From: Erysipelotrichia bacterium
GTDB taxonomy: Bacteria > Muiribacteriota > Ozemobacteria > Ozemobacterales > Ozemobacteraceae
Assembly (NCBI GenBank): GCA_009928855.1
Contig: SABV01000006.1
Span: 1 to 39,545, forward strand
DNA length: 39,545 nucleotides
Reading direction: 5' to 3'
In this document: piece by piece, positions 16,798-24,999 of the stretch
Layout of the letters: each line of letters opens with the position of its first letter
Position numbering within the stretch: position 1 is the first letter of the stretch
Made by a program: the position numbers and the translations under genes
Notes under the pieces: generated by a model
What the model was told of the DNA's origin: nothing
The model's database searches: none
The model's input: the letters and a program-made list of their open reading frames with translations, nothing else

Positions 16798-19419
16798 ATG
16801 AAATACAGCCCGAAAGAGCTTATAGCTTTTCCACACAATGCTGACCTGGATCATCTGGGAGCAGTGCGTTGTTTGTTGCTGAAATTTCCTCAGGCAAAGA
16901 TTCTTCATCCGGTAAAATTCAAACAGAATGCCTGGGAATGCGGGCGCAGACTCGAATGGTTCAAAACTCTGAAATTCAATGAAATTGATTTTTCTGCAGT
17001 TAAAAAAGTACACCTTGTGGGCATTACCCAACCGCGACAAAACCCGGAGCTGATAGAAGAAATCGCCCGTCATGCCCCGGCAGCAATAGTCTATTCAGAG
17101 CATTCAGCGCTGCTTCCCTTTCCATTCGACACCATTATCTGTCAGAGTCTTAGCCTAAGTTCCTCACTGATGAACAAGCTTCGTTCAGACAATTATAAAT
17201 TCGCCATAGATGACATCCAGCTGCTCACGCTCTCTGTCACAGAAAAAACCTGGGCTGGCCTTTCTCCTAAAATCCGAAACGAAGACATGCAGGCCCTGAG
17301 CTTTCTGCGCCGGTACAACATTTCTCCGGGCAAGATAGCCAACATGGTTGTTCTGGGCTTAAGAGAGGGCCAGACCGGTCTGTATCACCACATGTTAAAA
17401 AACATTGAAGACATACAGCCAGGGTTCTGGCCAATTTCACTTATTGCCGTAAAAACGACCGGTCAGGTACAGGACGTAGAGCCGGTAGTTGATGCTGTCT
17501 GGTCTGACATTGGTCAGCCGATACTTCTTGTATTGCTCACATCGGGTTCATTCACAAGAGTCTGGGGCAGAAGTAACATTTCGCAGGTCGATTTTTTTGA
17601 GGTTTTTAATGATTTCAGGCCAACACGCAGTCGCAACTGGGTATATTTTCATTTTGCCGGTTCGACAGCCGAACAAAACAAGGTCAACATACTGACCCAC
17701 CTCAGACAAAACCTCAAACCCGACCTTGCGGCCGGCGACATCATGTCTGCGTCACCCCAATGCATAGAATGGAATTCTACAATTCGCAAAGCCCTGGACA
17801 TGATGCTTAAGTTCAATATCATGTCGCTGATCGTTCTAAAAAACAATGAATTTGCCGGCATTGTAACCCGTCGAGATCTAGATCGAGCTCTGCAGATGAA
17901 CCTGCTTGACGCCGAGATAGGGCCCTATGTGCCAACAAATGTTCCGACGGTAAGCCCGGCTACGCCGGTAAGAGTGTTAAAAAATCTGATGGTACGCTTC
18001 AACCTTACACGTCTGCCGGTTCTGCGAGACTCTGAAGTAATTGGCATAATAACAACCCACGAGCTTTTGCGCGCTCTGCCTGATTATTTGCCGCTACCAC
18101 CAGACTTTTTGCCTCTTGCCGAACAGACAAACATGCCTTCGAGCACCCAGATAGAGGAAATCGTCAAGAGGGTTTTTTCTCTGAGAATATTTCATCTGCT
18201 CAGCAAAATTGGCAGATTCGCAGCACAAAAGGGTGTTGCTGTCTTTGCCATCGGCGGTTTTGTCAGAGACCTGCTGCTTGAACGACCCAATTTTGACATC
18301 GACATAGTAGTCATTGGTGATGCCATGCCATTCGCTGCTGAACTGGCAAAAGAATTCAACTGTGACCACAAAATTTTCGACCGTTTTCACACGGCCAGAA
18401 TCTACCTTGAAGACCTCAAGGTAGATTTCAGCTCGGCACGCATCGAACATTATTCTGACCCGGGCGCCCTGCCTCAAATAGAATTCAGCGGTCTTTCAAA
18501 CGATCTTTATCGACGAGATTTTACTATCAATGCGCTTGCACTCTCGCTGAACCCGGAACATTTTATGGAACTCAAGGACTTTTTTGGCGGCTACAATGAT
18601 TTATTGCACAAGCACATACGAATTTTGCATTCATTCAGCTTTCTTGAAGATCCCACAAGACTTTTCAGAGCCCTGAGATTTTCCGGGCGTTTCAATTTTT
18701 CTCTAGAGCAGGATACGCGAAGAGCATTTGAACTGGCGATCAGCAGAGAAGCTGCGTCCAGACTTTCTTTAAAACGCATAGGAGCCGAAGTTTCCAAATG
18801 TTTTAATGAGGAAAGACCTCAACAGGTTGTTGCTGAACTTTTCTCAGCTGGTCTGATGACTTATTTAAGCCCAGAACTGTCTGATTCATCTATTCTGCCT
18901 GGTCGCTTCAAGCTCATAAAAGGTCTGGTTAAAAGATTCAGCGTATTACCCGATGAAATAGACAGCGAAGCTATTTACTGGTCAGGGCTGTTGTCATTGC
19001 TTCCACCGGAAATCGCTGTCTCAGTATTAGACTCAATCGGCACTCCTCATAACCGACGGCAAAAAATTATTGAGACGCTTTCTTCAATGACATCACTGCC
19101 ATCGCAGCTGACCAGAATTGACGAGCACGATAATCACGAACTGTTCAAAATGTTCAACGAGCTCTCAATTGAAACTCTGATAGCCCTGATGGCTTTTTCA
19201 CTGGACAAGCGCAATGCGCGGAAAATACTGCATTTTATCAGCAATCTTCGCAATATCCGCTGCGTCATTTCAGGCAAAGATCTGATCGAAATGGGCATAA
19301 AACCAGGCCCGCATATGCGATATATCTTTAACCACATTATTGAGCTCAAACTTGGCGGCGCTCAGATTAGCAAAGAGGAGGAAATCAAAATTGCCCAACA
19401 GCTATACAAGAATATATAG
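16798..19419 (+). CDS. tRNA nucleotidyltransferase (CCA/A-adding type) with degenerate DHH and two CBS domains
   Basis: An 873-aa fusion. Residues 1-300 resemble the DHH phosphoesterase fold. NADLDHLGA (14-22) keeps the first Asp pair, but the later motifs are altered: VGITQ where VDTRQ-like is expected, and SEHS in place of DHH. Two CBS domains follow (about 313-370 and 382-435). A class II nucleotidyltransferase head has GGFVRD (486-491), the catalytic FDIDIVV (D500/D502), YRRDFTINALAL and EDPTRLFRALRF. Fusions of this order are known in several bacterial groups, where the enzyme adds CCA, or only C or A, to tRNA 3' ends. Which specificity applies cannot be decided here. It begins 12 bases after the HD-GYP gene and ends inside the M50 gene. 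Confidence 0.9.
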   Translation: MKYSPKELIAFPHNADLDHLGAVRCLLLKFPQAKILHPVKFKQNAWECGRRLEWFKTLKFNEIDFSAVKKVHLVGITQPRQNPELIEEIARHAPAAIVYSEHSALLPFPFDTIICQSLSLSSSLMNKLRSDNYKFAIDDIQLLTLSVTEKTWAGLSPKIRNEDMQALSFLRRYNISPGKIANMVVLGLREGQTGLYHHMLKNIEDIQPGFWPISLIAVKTTGQVQDVEPVVDAVWSDIGQPILLVLLTSGSFTRVWGRSNISQVDFFEVFNDFRPTRSRNWVYFHFAGSTAEQNKVNILTHLRQNLKPDLAAGDIMSASPQCIEWNSTIRKALDMMLKFNIMSLIVLKNNEFAGIVTRRDLDRALQMNLLDAEIGPYVPTNVPTVSPATPVRVLKNLMVRFNLTRLPVLRDSEVIGIITTHELLRALPDYLPLPPDFLPLAEQTNMPSSTQIEEIVKRVFSLRIFHLLSKIGRFAAQKGVAVFAIGGFVRDLLLERPNFDIDIVVIGDAMPFAAELAKEFNCDHKIFDRFHTARIYLEDLKVDFSSARIEHYSDPGALPQIEFSGLSNDLYRRDFTINALALSLNPEHFMELKDFFGGYNDLLHKHIRILHSFSFLEDPTRLFRALRFSGRFNFSLEQDTRRAFELAISREAASRLSLKRIGAEVSKCFNEERPQQVVAELFSAGLMTYLSPELSDSSILPGRFKLIKGLVKRFSVLPDEIDSEAIYWSGLLSLLPPEIAVSVLDSIGTPHNRRQKIIETLSSMTSLPSQLTRIDEHDNHELFKMFNELSIETLIALMAFSLDKRNARKILHFISNLRNIRCVISGKDLIEMGIKPGPHMRYIFNHIIELKLGGAQISKEEEIKIAQQLYKNI

Positions 19420-20221
19420 CTTTAAAGCCCCTGACGGGATGCCCCCTGAGTCTTTTAAACGCCTGGTATGGATAGGCGGCATAATTGCCGTTCTTTTCAT
19501 GATCAGTCTTTTCTTGCGGGGAACGACCTCACTGCTCTCATCGGCTTTTCATTATATTATTCTCATACCCATAATTCTTATGTCACTCACGATTCACGAA
19601 TATTCGCATGCGATGATGGCCGACTTTCTTGGTGACCCGACTCCATCAAGAATGGGCCGTTTAAGCTTGAATCCGCTACGTCATCTGGAATTTTTCGGCA
19701 CGTTATTGCTGTTTTTTACAGGGTTTGGCTGGGCAAAGCCTGTTCTTGTCGATCCAGGCAATTTTCGCGTGCCCAAGCGAGCAATGCTTTCTGTTGCACT
19801 GGCTGGCCCGCTGTCTAATTTTGCCCTGGCATGTCTTGCCACTGCACTGATGAAATTGTTGGTGAGGCTGATTACACTGACAACCATTTCGCCAACGCTT
19901 GTTCTGCTCTGCTTTATAATGCTAAAAACAATGATAATAATCAATATCAGTCTGGCAATTTTCAATTTACTGCCATTTCCGCCTCTGGATGGCTCGCGAA
20001 TCATTTCTTATTTTCTGCCAGACCGTTTCAGAATACAGTATAGACAATTCGAACAGATCGCACCAATGCTATTGTTGCTTCTATTCGCACTCGGAGGTCT
20101 CAGCATTATACTTTCACCGGCAATCAGCGTAGCATTACAAACAATGCAAAGCTTTTTTGGTGACCCGATGCGCGACATAAGCATTTATTTGATGCAAGCC
20201 ACTGGCGGGATACAGCTCTAA
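19391..20221 (+). CDS. M50-family (site-2-protease-like) membrane metallopeptidase
   Basis: About 276 aa with several membrane helices. The zinc motif HEYSH (69-73) lies in the second helix region, and the second ligand motif NLLPFPPLDG (192-201) is intact. This is the short S2P form without a PDZ domain, typical of the YwhC-like/peptidase-M50 branch. The ORF track begins at TTG 19340, but the TTG at 19391 is preceded by a perfect AGGAGG with 9-base spacing inside the end of the nucleotidyltransferase gene. I therefore choose 19391 (29-base overlap). It is the last gene before the strong terminator. The substrate is unknown; GAF-phosphatase and c-di-GMP neighbours make a signalling role possible but unproven. 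Confidence 0.9.
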   Translation: MPNSYTRIYSFKAPDGMPPESFKRLVWIGGIIAVLFMISLFLRGTTSLLSSAFHYIILIPIILMSLTIHEYSHAMMADFLGDPTPSRMGRLSLNPLRHLEFFGTLLLFFTGFGWAKPVLVDPGNFRVPKRAMLSVALAGPLSNFALACLATALMKLLVRLITLTTISPTLVLLCFIMLKTMIIINISLAIFNLLPFPPLDGSRIISYFLPDRFRIQYRQFEQIAPMLLLLLFALGGLSIILSPAISVALQTMQSFFGDPMRDISIYLMQATGGIQL

Positions 20222-20224
20222 AGC

Positions 20225-20255
20225 ATTCAAAGCCGCTTTAAAAGCGGCTTTGAAT
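20225..20255. terminator. bidirectional terminator between the M50 gene and ferritin gene
   Basis: ATTCAAAGCCGCTTT and AAAGCGGCTTTGAAT form a 31-base near-perfect palindrome (15-base arms, one central base). GC-rich cores are flanked by A and T runs on both sides, starting 3 bases after the M50 stop and ending 21 bases before the ferritin stop. It fits both converging transcripts. Confidence 0.86.
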
Positions 20256-20276
20256 AGCTCAAACGTCATAAAACAA

Positions 20277-20801
20277 TCAGGCTGCAGGCAACGGATTTAA
20301 CGGATCTGCGGCTGCGGGCCTTGTTGCCAACTCGCGATCAACCATAAACATACCGCCGGGAGCACTGCCTGTAAGCTTTATCATATCAATGACGGCTTTT
20401 GCGGCCGCTTCTTCTTCTACCTGTTCACCGACAAACCAGTTTAAGAAGTTAGCAGTAGCATGGTCTTTGAGAGAAAGCGCCATATCTACCAGATTGTGAA
20501 TACAGCTGGTAATGTGTTCTTCATGCTTAAGAGCTTCTTCAAACACATGTTTTGCCGATTTCCATGACTTTGGCGGAGCCTGCAAAGCCTTTAATTCAGA
20601 CTTGCCGCCCTTTTCAGAAATATAGTTCATAAACCTTATTGCATGAGCAAATTCTTCAAGTGCCTGATTGCGCATCCAGTGATGCAAACCGGGCAACCCC
20701 TCTGCCGAAGCATATTCGGCCATAGCGAGGTATAGATAGAAAGAATACATTTCTTCATAAATCTGGTGTACCAATGCAGCTTCCATTTTTTTTGCAAGCA
20801 T
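20277..20801 (-). CDS. ferritin (iron storage)
   Basis: A 174-aa four-helix protein with the ferritin ferroxidase pattern: HQIYEEMYSFYLYLAMAEYA in helix A, NQALEEFAHAIRFMNY in helix B, KHEEHITSCIHNLVDMAL in helix C, and WFVGEQVEEEAAA in helix D. No haem-binding Met (bacterioferritin type) is evident. It oxidises Fe(II) and stores ferric mineral in the cytosol. The last ~25 residues are an Ala/Pro-rich tail longer than usual. A good GGAGG ribosome-binding site precedes the ATG. It follows the HD-domain gene by 91 bases and may have its own promoter. Confidence 0.95.
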   Translation of the reverse strand: MLAKKMEAALVHQIYEEMYSFYLYLAMAEYASAEGLPGLHHWMRNQALEEFAHAIRFMNYISEKGGKSELKALQAPPKSWKSAKHVFEEALKHEEHITSCIHNLVDMALSLKDHATANFLNWFVGEQVEEEAAAKAVIDMIKLTGSAPGGMFMVDRELATRPAAADPLNPLPAA

Positions 20802-20874
20802 TAAACAGTTCCTCCATAAAAGATAAATTTAATCGTTACTAAATAAGTATCATTTTTAAAACAAAACTTCAAGC

Positions 20875-20888
20875 AGATATTATTATCT
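20875..20888. promoter_or_regulatory. inverted repeat upstream of ferritin (possible metal-regulator site)
   Basis: AGATA-TTAT-TATCT is a 5-4-5 inverted repeat. It lies just upstream of TTGAAG, a possible ferritin -35 (minus strand, 20867-20872). AT-rich dyads near iron genes can be Fur or PerR sites, but this one does not match a full Fur box, so the assignment is only a suggestion. Confidence 0.25.
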
Positions 20889-20892
20889 CTAC

Positions 20893-21357
20893 CTAATTGT
20901 GGTCGTCGTATTTCTGAAAAGCGCACAGAAGCAAGTCTGCCGGGTTTGAATCATGGTGTCTAAGAACCCTTTTTATCAGCGTGGCATTCTGCCGATGCCG
21001 GCGAAGAATGCGAGCACCGGCGACACAATGTTCTGTGTTTGCACAGTTAAAAAAAACTTTGGTGATCTTGAACAGCAATGATGGTCGTGTAATGGTTTTG
21101 CCAATATCATGCAACAGCGCCAGCAAAATGAGGTCGTGGCGAGAGCATGAATCGAGAGCCGGATCATCGCAAACAGCCTGATAAACCCTCAAGACATGGG
21201 CTTTTTCTGATTTTTTCAACAATTCCAACTGTTTTTGCAATGGCCCATCAAGAACAGAAATTGCTTCATGCCAGCGGTGGCCATCAAATGTCGGCAATAA
21301 AACCTGCTTGAATTGCCAGATTCTATAGCAAACTCTCTTAAGAATTTCGGGTTTCAT
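20893..21357 (-). CDS. small HD-domain phosphohydrolase-like protein
   Basis: A 154-aa protein with an HD superfamily metal motif LLALLHDIGKTITR and conserved histidines around it (EKAHVLRVYQ upstream, NTEHCVAGARILRRH and VLRHHD downstream). Together these give the H...HD...H pattern of the fold. It is close to the minimal HD domain with no partner domain, so it could be a nucleotidase, a nucleotide phosphodiesterase or a signalling remnant. The gene begins 9 bases after rarA and has no clear ribosome-binding site, so it is probably co-transcribed with rarA. Substrate unknown. Confidence 0.82.
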   Translation of the reverse strand: MKPEILKRVCYRIWQFKQVLLPTFDGHRWHEAISVLDGPLQKQLELLKKSEKAHVLRVYQAVCDDPALDSCSRHDLILLALLHDIGKTITRPSLLFKITKVFFNCANTEHCVAGARILRRHRQNATLIKRVLRHHDSNPADLLLCAFQKYDDHN

Positions 21358-21366
21358 TTAAAATTG

Positions 21367-22707
21367 TCATGACTTGAAACGGCGTGGCCACAATGACACA
21401 AGCCGATCTCGAGTCAGTTTTTCTTTCCCGTGGGTGGTTGGCTGATAATAATTTGCCGGCTCACAGCCTTCGGGAAAATAGTTCTCGTCTACAAAAGCGC
21501 CCTTAAAATCGTGCGGATAGCGGTATTCACGACCATAGCCAAGTTCTCGCATCATGCCGGTCGGAGCATTTCTGAGGTGATATGGAACCGAAGGTTCCTG
21601 ACCATTTCTGATAGCCTGTTTAACAAGTTTTTCCGCCAGATAAAGGGCGTTACTTTTAGGAGCAGCCGCCAGATAAACGGCCAGATGAGCCAAAAATAAG
21701 TGTCCCTCTGGTGGGCCGACATATTCAAACGCCTGGGCAGTAGATACAGCAAGCGTCAACGCAAATGGATCAGCCATCCCAACGTCTTCTGAGGCAAAGC
21801 GAATCATGCGACGAATAATGAACTTGCAGTCCTCTCCACCTTCAAGCATACGATAAAGCCAGTAAAGACTGGCATCGGGGTCAGAGCCACGCATTGACTT
21901 ATGTAGAGCCGAAATCAGGTTATAGTGTTCCTCACCGCCCTTGTCATAGCGAAGCATCTTGCTCTGAAAAGTTTCCGCCACCAGCTCAGGCAAAACCTCT
22001 GGCTTGAGCGGCTCTTGCTGCCTGGCAACTTCACAGCAGGTCTCGAGAACATTAAGAGCGATCCTCGCGTCACCCGCCGCCATCAGAGCAATTCGCTCAA
22101 GAGTGCTGTCGGCCACGATGATTTTGGGATCGCGATTCAGCTTGTCATCGAGATCGAGAGCCCTCAACAATATGGTTAACAATGCGGGCATGGCGACAGG
22201 TTTTAAAACAAGCACCTGACAACGAGATAACAGCGCGGATATGACCTCAAAACTCGGATTTTCGGTTGTCGCACCGACAAAAATCACTACGCCAGATTCA
22301 ATATGGGGCAGCAAAGCGTCTTGCTGCGCCTTATTGAAGCGATGAATTTCGTCAACAAAAAGCATGGTCTTGCGTCCTGAGTGACGCCTAACCTCAGAGG
22401 CTTTTTCGAATGCAGCCTTGAGATCTTTAACTCCTGAAGTAACAGCCGAAAGCTGTATAAAATCAGCGTCAGAATGTTTTGCCAGAACTCTGGCAAGCGT
22501 TGTTTTTCCACACCCGGGTGGCCCCCACAAGATAATAGAGCCACTCATACCTGCTTCCATAAGCATTCTCAGTGGCCTGCCCTGACCAAGAATATGTTCC
22601 TGGCCGAGAACATCTTCGAGATTCTCGGGTCGCATGCGGTCAGCAAGGGGCTGATAAGGCTCAGCCCGACTAAGATTGCCGCTTGAAAAATCAAAAAGAT
22701 CAGTCAT
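21367..22707 (-). CDS. rarA: replication-associated AAA+ ATPase RarA (MgsA/WRNIP1 family)
   Basis: About 446 aa with [21 protein letters not shown] at the N-terminus, Walker A GPPGCGKT (62-69) and Walker [17 protein letters not shown]. Sensor 1 is [13 protein letters not shown], and the C-terminal tetramerisation region has [20 protein letters not shown]. RarA acts at stalled or gapped replication forks and interacts with SSB in other bacteria. The ORF track starts 12 codons earlier. The ATG at 22707 matches the family N-terminus and overlaps the upstream stop by 8 bases, suggesting coupled translation. It lies in a minus-strand run: exported protein, rarA, HD protein, then ferritin. Confidence 0.95.
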   Translation of the reverse strand: MTDLFDFSSGNLSRAEPYQPLADRMRPENLEDVLGQEHILGQGRPLRMLMEAGMSGSIILWGPPGCGKTTLARVLAKHSDADFIQLSAVTSGVKDLKAAFEKASEVRRHSGRKTMLFVDEIHRFNKAQQDALLPHIESGVVIFVGATTENPSFEVISALLSRCQVLVLKPVAMPALLTILLRALDLDDKLNRDPKIIVADSTLERIALMAAGDARIALNVLETCCEVARQQEPLKPEVLPELVAETFQSKMLRYDKGGEEHYNLISALHKSMRGSDPDASLYWLYRMLEGGEDCKFIIRRMIRFASEDVGMADPFALTLAVSTAQAFEYVGPPEGHLFLAHLAVYLAAAPKSNALYLAEKLVKQAIRNGQEPSVPYHLRNAPTGMMRELGYGREYRYPHDFKGAFVDENYFPEGCEPANYYQPTTHGKEKLTRDRLVSLWPRRFKS

Positions 22708-23524
22708 TGGTCGGCGCTGCAACTTCCGGCTTACCATCGCCAAATGAGCTGATAAGACCGGGGTCAGTTTCTGATTTTTTCACCACAACCTCGATTACTT
22801 TCCAGGTATGGCGGCGATAAGCCAGTTCAACCTCACGGGCCAGCTCTTTCAACCCCGCATCGCTCATCTGGGTTTTGGGATAAACCTGCAATTTACGTAG
22901 AGAAATAAAACTGGGGTTTACAACGGGCAAGTTTTCGACAGCCCATAGTTGAAAAGCCTCATTGGTTAGAAGCGCAGATGATGATGCCAGATCCAGGCCG
23001 CCACACTCATTTTGAATAAATTCCGGGACTCTTCCGGGTTTTATAAAACAGGTTTCGCAAGGACTAAAACCGCAAAGATCTTTTATAGAGCTCACCCACA
23101 CTTTTTCACCCGCACTTTCACACGAAAGAAATGGAGCGTGATAATCAAACGCCAGAGTGGTAACCCAGGCAATTGAATCAGACATTTTCTGCGAGGTTTT
23201 TTGCAGCTTTTCCTCAACATCAGGAACATCAGTTTTTTGCTGAGTCGACTCTCTCAAGCCTTTTTGATCGAAAACTCCGGTAAGAATCCGTTCAACTTTG
23301 CCGGCAGGGCGACGCCTGGGTGCGGTAACCGGAAAAACGTATCCCTCAGCCGACTTATCAGTTTTTTGTATTTTAAAGCTTCCCGAGGCAGTTTCAGGAA
23401 AAGCCGTTCTCATTTTTACGGCATTTTTGTTTTCGGCAACAATAACTTGTGCATGACTTTCAACCGAAAGATTCAGAGAACAAAAACATATCATGAAGCA
23501 ATATAATTGCCAGCTCTTCATCAT
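22700..23524 (-). CDS. exported protein of unknown function with cysteine-rich centre
   Basis: A 274-aa protein. The N-terminus has a signal-peptide-like segment (SWQLYCFMICFCSLNLSVESHAQ). A variable, charged region follows (about 30-115). The C-terminal part is more ordered, with several cysteines in CGFSPCETC and later NECGG, then LRKLQVYPKTQMSDAGLKEL. The cysteines could bind metal or form disulfides after export; a dsbD-type gene is present in the window. I do not recognise the family. It is the first gene of the rarA unit, with an extended -10 promoter 55 bases upstream and a short overlap with rarA. The first or second Met could be the start (AAAGG lies 5 or 8 bases upstream). Confidence 0.75.
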   Translation of the reverse strand: MMKSWQLYCFMICFCSLNLSVESHAQVIVAENKNAVKMRTAFPETASGSFKIQKTDKSAEGYVFPVTAPRRRPAGKVERILTGVFDQKGLRESTQQKTDVPDVEEKLQKTSQKMSDSIAWVTTLAFDYHAPFLSCESAGEKVWVSSIKDLCGFSPCETCFIKPGRVPEFIQNECGGLDLASSSALLTNEAFQLWAVENLPVVNPSFISLRKLQVYPKTQMSDAGLKELAREVELAYRRHTWKVIEVVVKKSETDPGLISSFGDGKPEVAAPTND

Positions 23525-23578
23525 GGCTACCTTTCAAACATTTTGTAACAGTCAATCAGTTAAAACCCGACAGCCACA

Positions 23579-23587
23579 ATTATACCA
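23579..23587 (-). promoter_or_regulatory. extended -10 promoter upstream of the rarA unit
   Basis: On the minus strand TGGTATAAT is a consensus -10 with the TGn extension. No good -35 is present at 17 bases, which is normal for extended -10 promoters. The leader would be about 48 bases. Confidence 0.45.
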
Positions 23588-23703
23588 CGCCACCCCGGAG
23601 CTTTTTTAAAATCACGCAAATTCTTAAAATTTTAGCGCGATTGCCCTGTTTAAATCACGACGGACTCGACTTTAAGAGCATGTTATTGTAGACTGCTGGT
23701 CTT

Positions 23704-24999
23704 ATGGAAAATTCTACAATTATTTCAGAAAATCTTTTTCCTCCGGTTGTCAGAAACTGGGCCGATAAGCTCTACGCAGCAGGCCTGATGATTTACGTTT
23801 TCGCGTGCAATTTTTCCATATCTGCCAGTCAGACTGGGCTGTCTCTGGCAATGATAGGTTTTATCGCCATGTATCGTCAGGGCAGAATTACCGTAAGAAA
23901 AACACCGCTTGACGCGCCGTTTGCGTTCATGGCTTTGACGGGTCTTTTATCGGTATTTAGAGCAGAGGATCTTTCGCGGGCTATACCGGAGCTGAAAATA
24001 TATCTTCTCATTTTTTGCTTTTACCTCGCATATTGGCCTCGAATGAGCGAGAACTTTCAGAAGACGCTATTTACGATTTTCATTGTTTCTGCCGGTATAA
24101 TGGGTCTGCTGAACTCTTATCGCATGCCAGACCTGGAATTAACAGGAAACCGCGCCAAAGGCTTTTTTTCGACATCCATGACGTTCGGTGAATGCCAGAC
24201 CATAGCCACACTGGCCATTCTGACGCTTTTCGGGTTTATCAAAACAAACACCGTCAAAATGTCTCTGCTCCTCATGGGAGGCATTGCAACAACGTATTCC
24301 GTCATTTTCTCAATGGTGAGGGGCGCTTGGCTTGGCTTAACAGCCGGTTCTCTGCTTCTTTTATACAGTTTTCCAAAACGCACATTTATCGCTCTTACAA
24401 TAATCGCACTATCTATATCACCGTTAATATATTTCAGCAGTGATATTCAGGAAAGATTCGGCGGATTAAGTCTTCAACAAACCGCGGCGATAGCTGGCAA
24501 GAATATGGATGAAAAATTTCCGACTGCATCTCTGGAAGCAAGTTACAGGCGTCTCACTATCTGGTTGAGAGGTTTTCAGATGTTTGAAAACAACTATGCT
24601 TTTGGAGTCGGCATGAACAATGTTAAGACCTGGTATAAACGCCTGGCGACCGAATTTGAGTTTAAATCAGACCTCATCTGGGGCCATCAGCACAATAATT
24701 TCATACAGATCATGGTTATGACAGGATTCATCGGCCTTATCGCCTTTTTTTATTTTATTCTGGAAGCCATAAAACTGACATGGCGGGCCAAAAAATCAGA
24801 TAATATTGCCTGGAGCCACTCACTAAGCCTGGGGGCTGCAAGCATACTGATATGTTTTCTCATCACAGGACTTACCGAATATAGCTGGGGTGACGAAGAA
24901 GTTTCAATGATGGCGCTTTTTATTACGGGCCTTATGATGAACAGGTCTGACGATTATTTTTCGACATCTACCGCGGGTGCAACTGCCACCACAGAATAA
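23704..24999 (+). CDS. O-antigen ligase/polymerase-like membrane protein (WaaL/Wzy superfamily)
   Basis: A 431-aa protein with about 10-12 hydrophobic segments. The long periplasmic loop sits near the C-terminus, and the family region ENNYAFGVGMNNVKTWY leads to WGHQHNNFIQIMVMTGFIGL. The HxHN motif is the typical signature of O-antigen ligase domain proteins (Wzy_C). Such proteins transfer undecaprenyl-linked polysaccharide to lipid A core or polymerise repeat units; ligase and polymerase cannot be told apart here. The Arg in MVRGAWLGL is also family-typical. Its 3' end overlaps the convergent small membrane protein gene by 46 bases. Ribosome-binding site is weak. Confidence 0.88.
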   Translation: MENSTIISENLFPPVVRNWADKLYAAGLMIYVFACNFSISASQTGLSLAMIGFIAMYRQGRITVRKTPLDAPFAFMALTGLLSVFRAEDLSRAIPELKIYLLIFCFYLAYWPRMSENFQKTLFTIFIVSAGIMGLLNSYRMPDLELTGNRAKGFFSTSMTFGECQTIATLAILTLFGFIKTNTVKMSLLLMGGIATTYSVIFSMVRGAWLGLTAGSLLLLYSFPKRTFIALTIIALSISPLIYFSSDIQERFGGLSLQQTAAIAGKNMDEKFPTASLEASYRRLTIWLRGFQMFENNYAFGVGMNNVKTWYKRLATEFEFKSDLIWGHQHNNFIQIMVMTGFIGLIAFFYFILEAIKLTWRAKKSDNIAWSHSLSLGAASILICFLITGLTEYSWGDEEVSMMALFITGLMMNRSDDYFSTSTAGATATTE

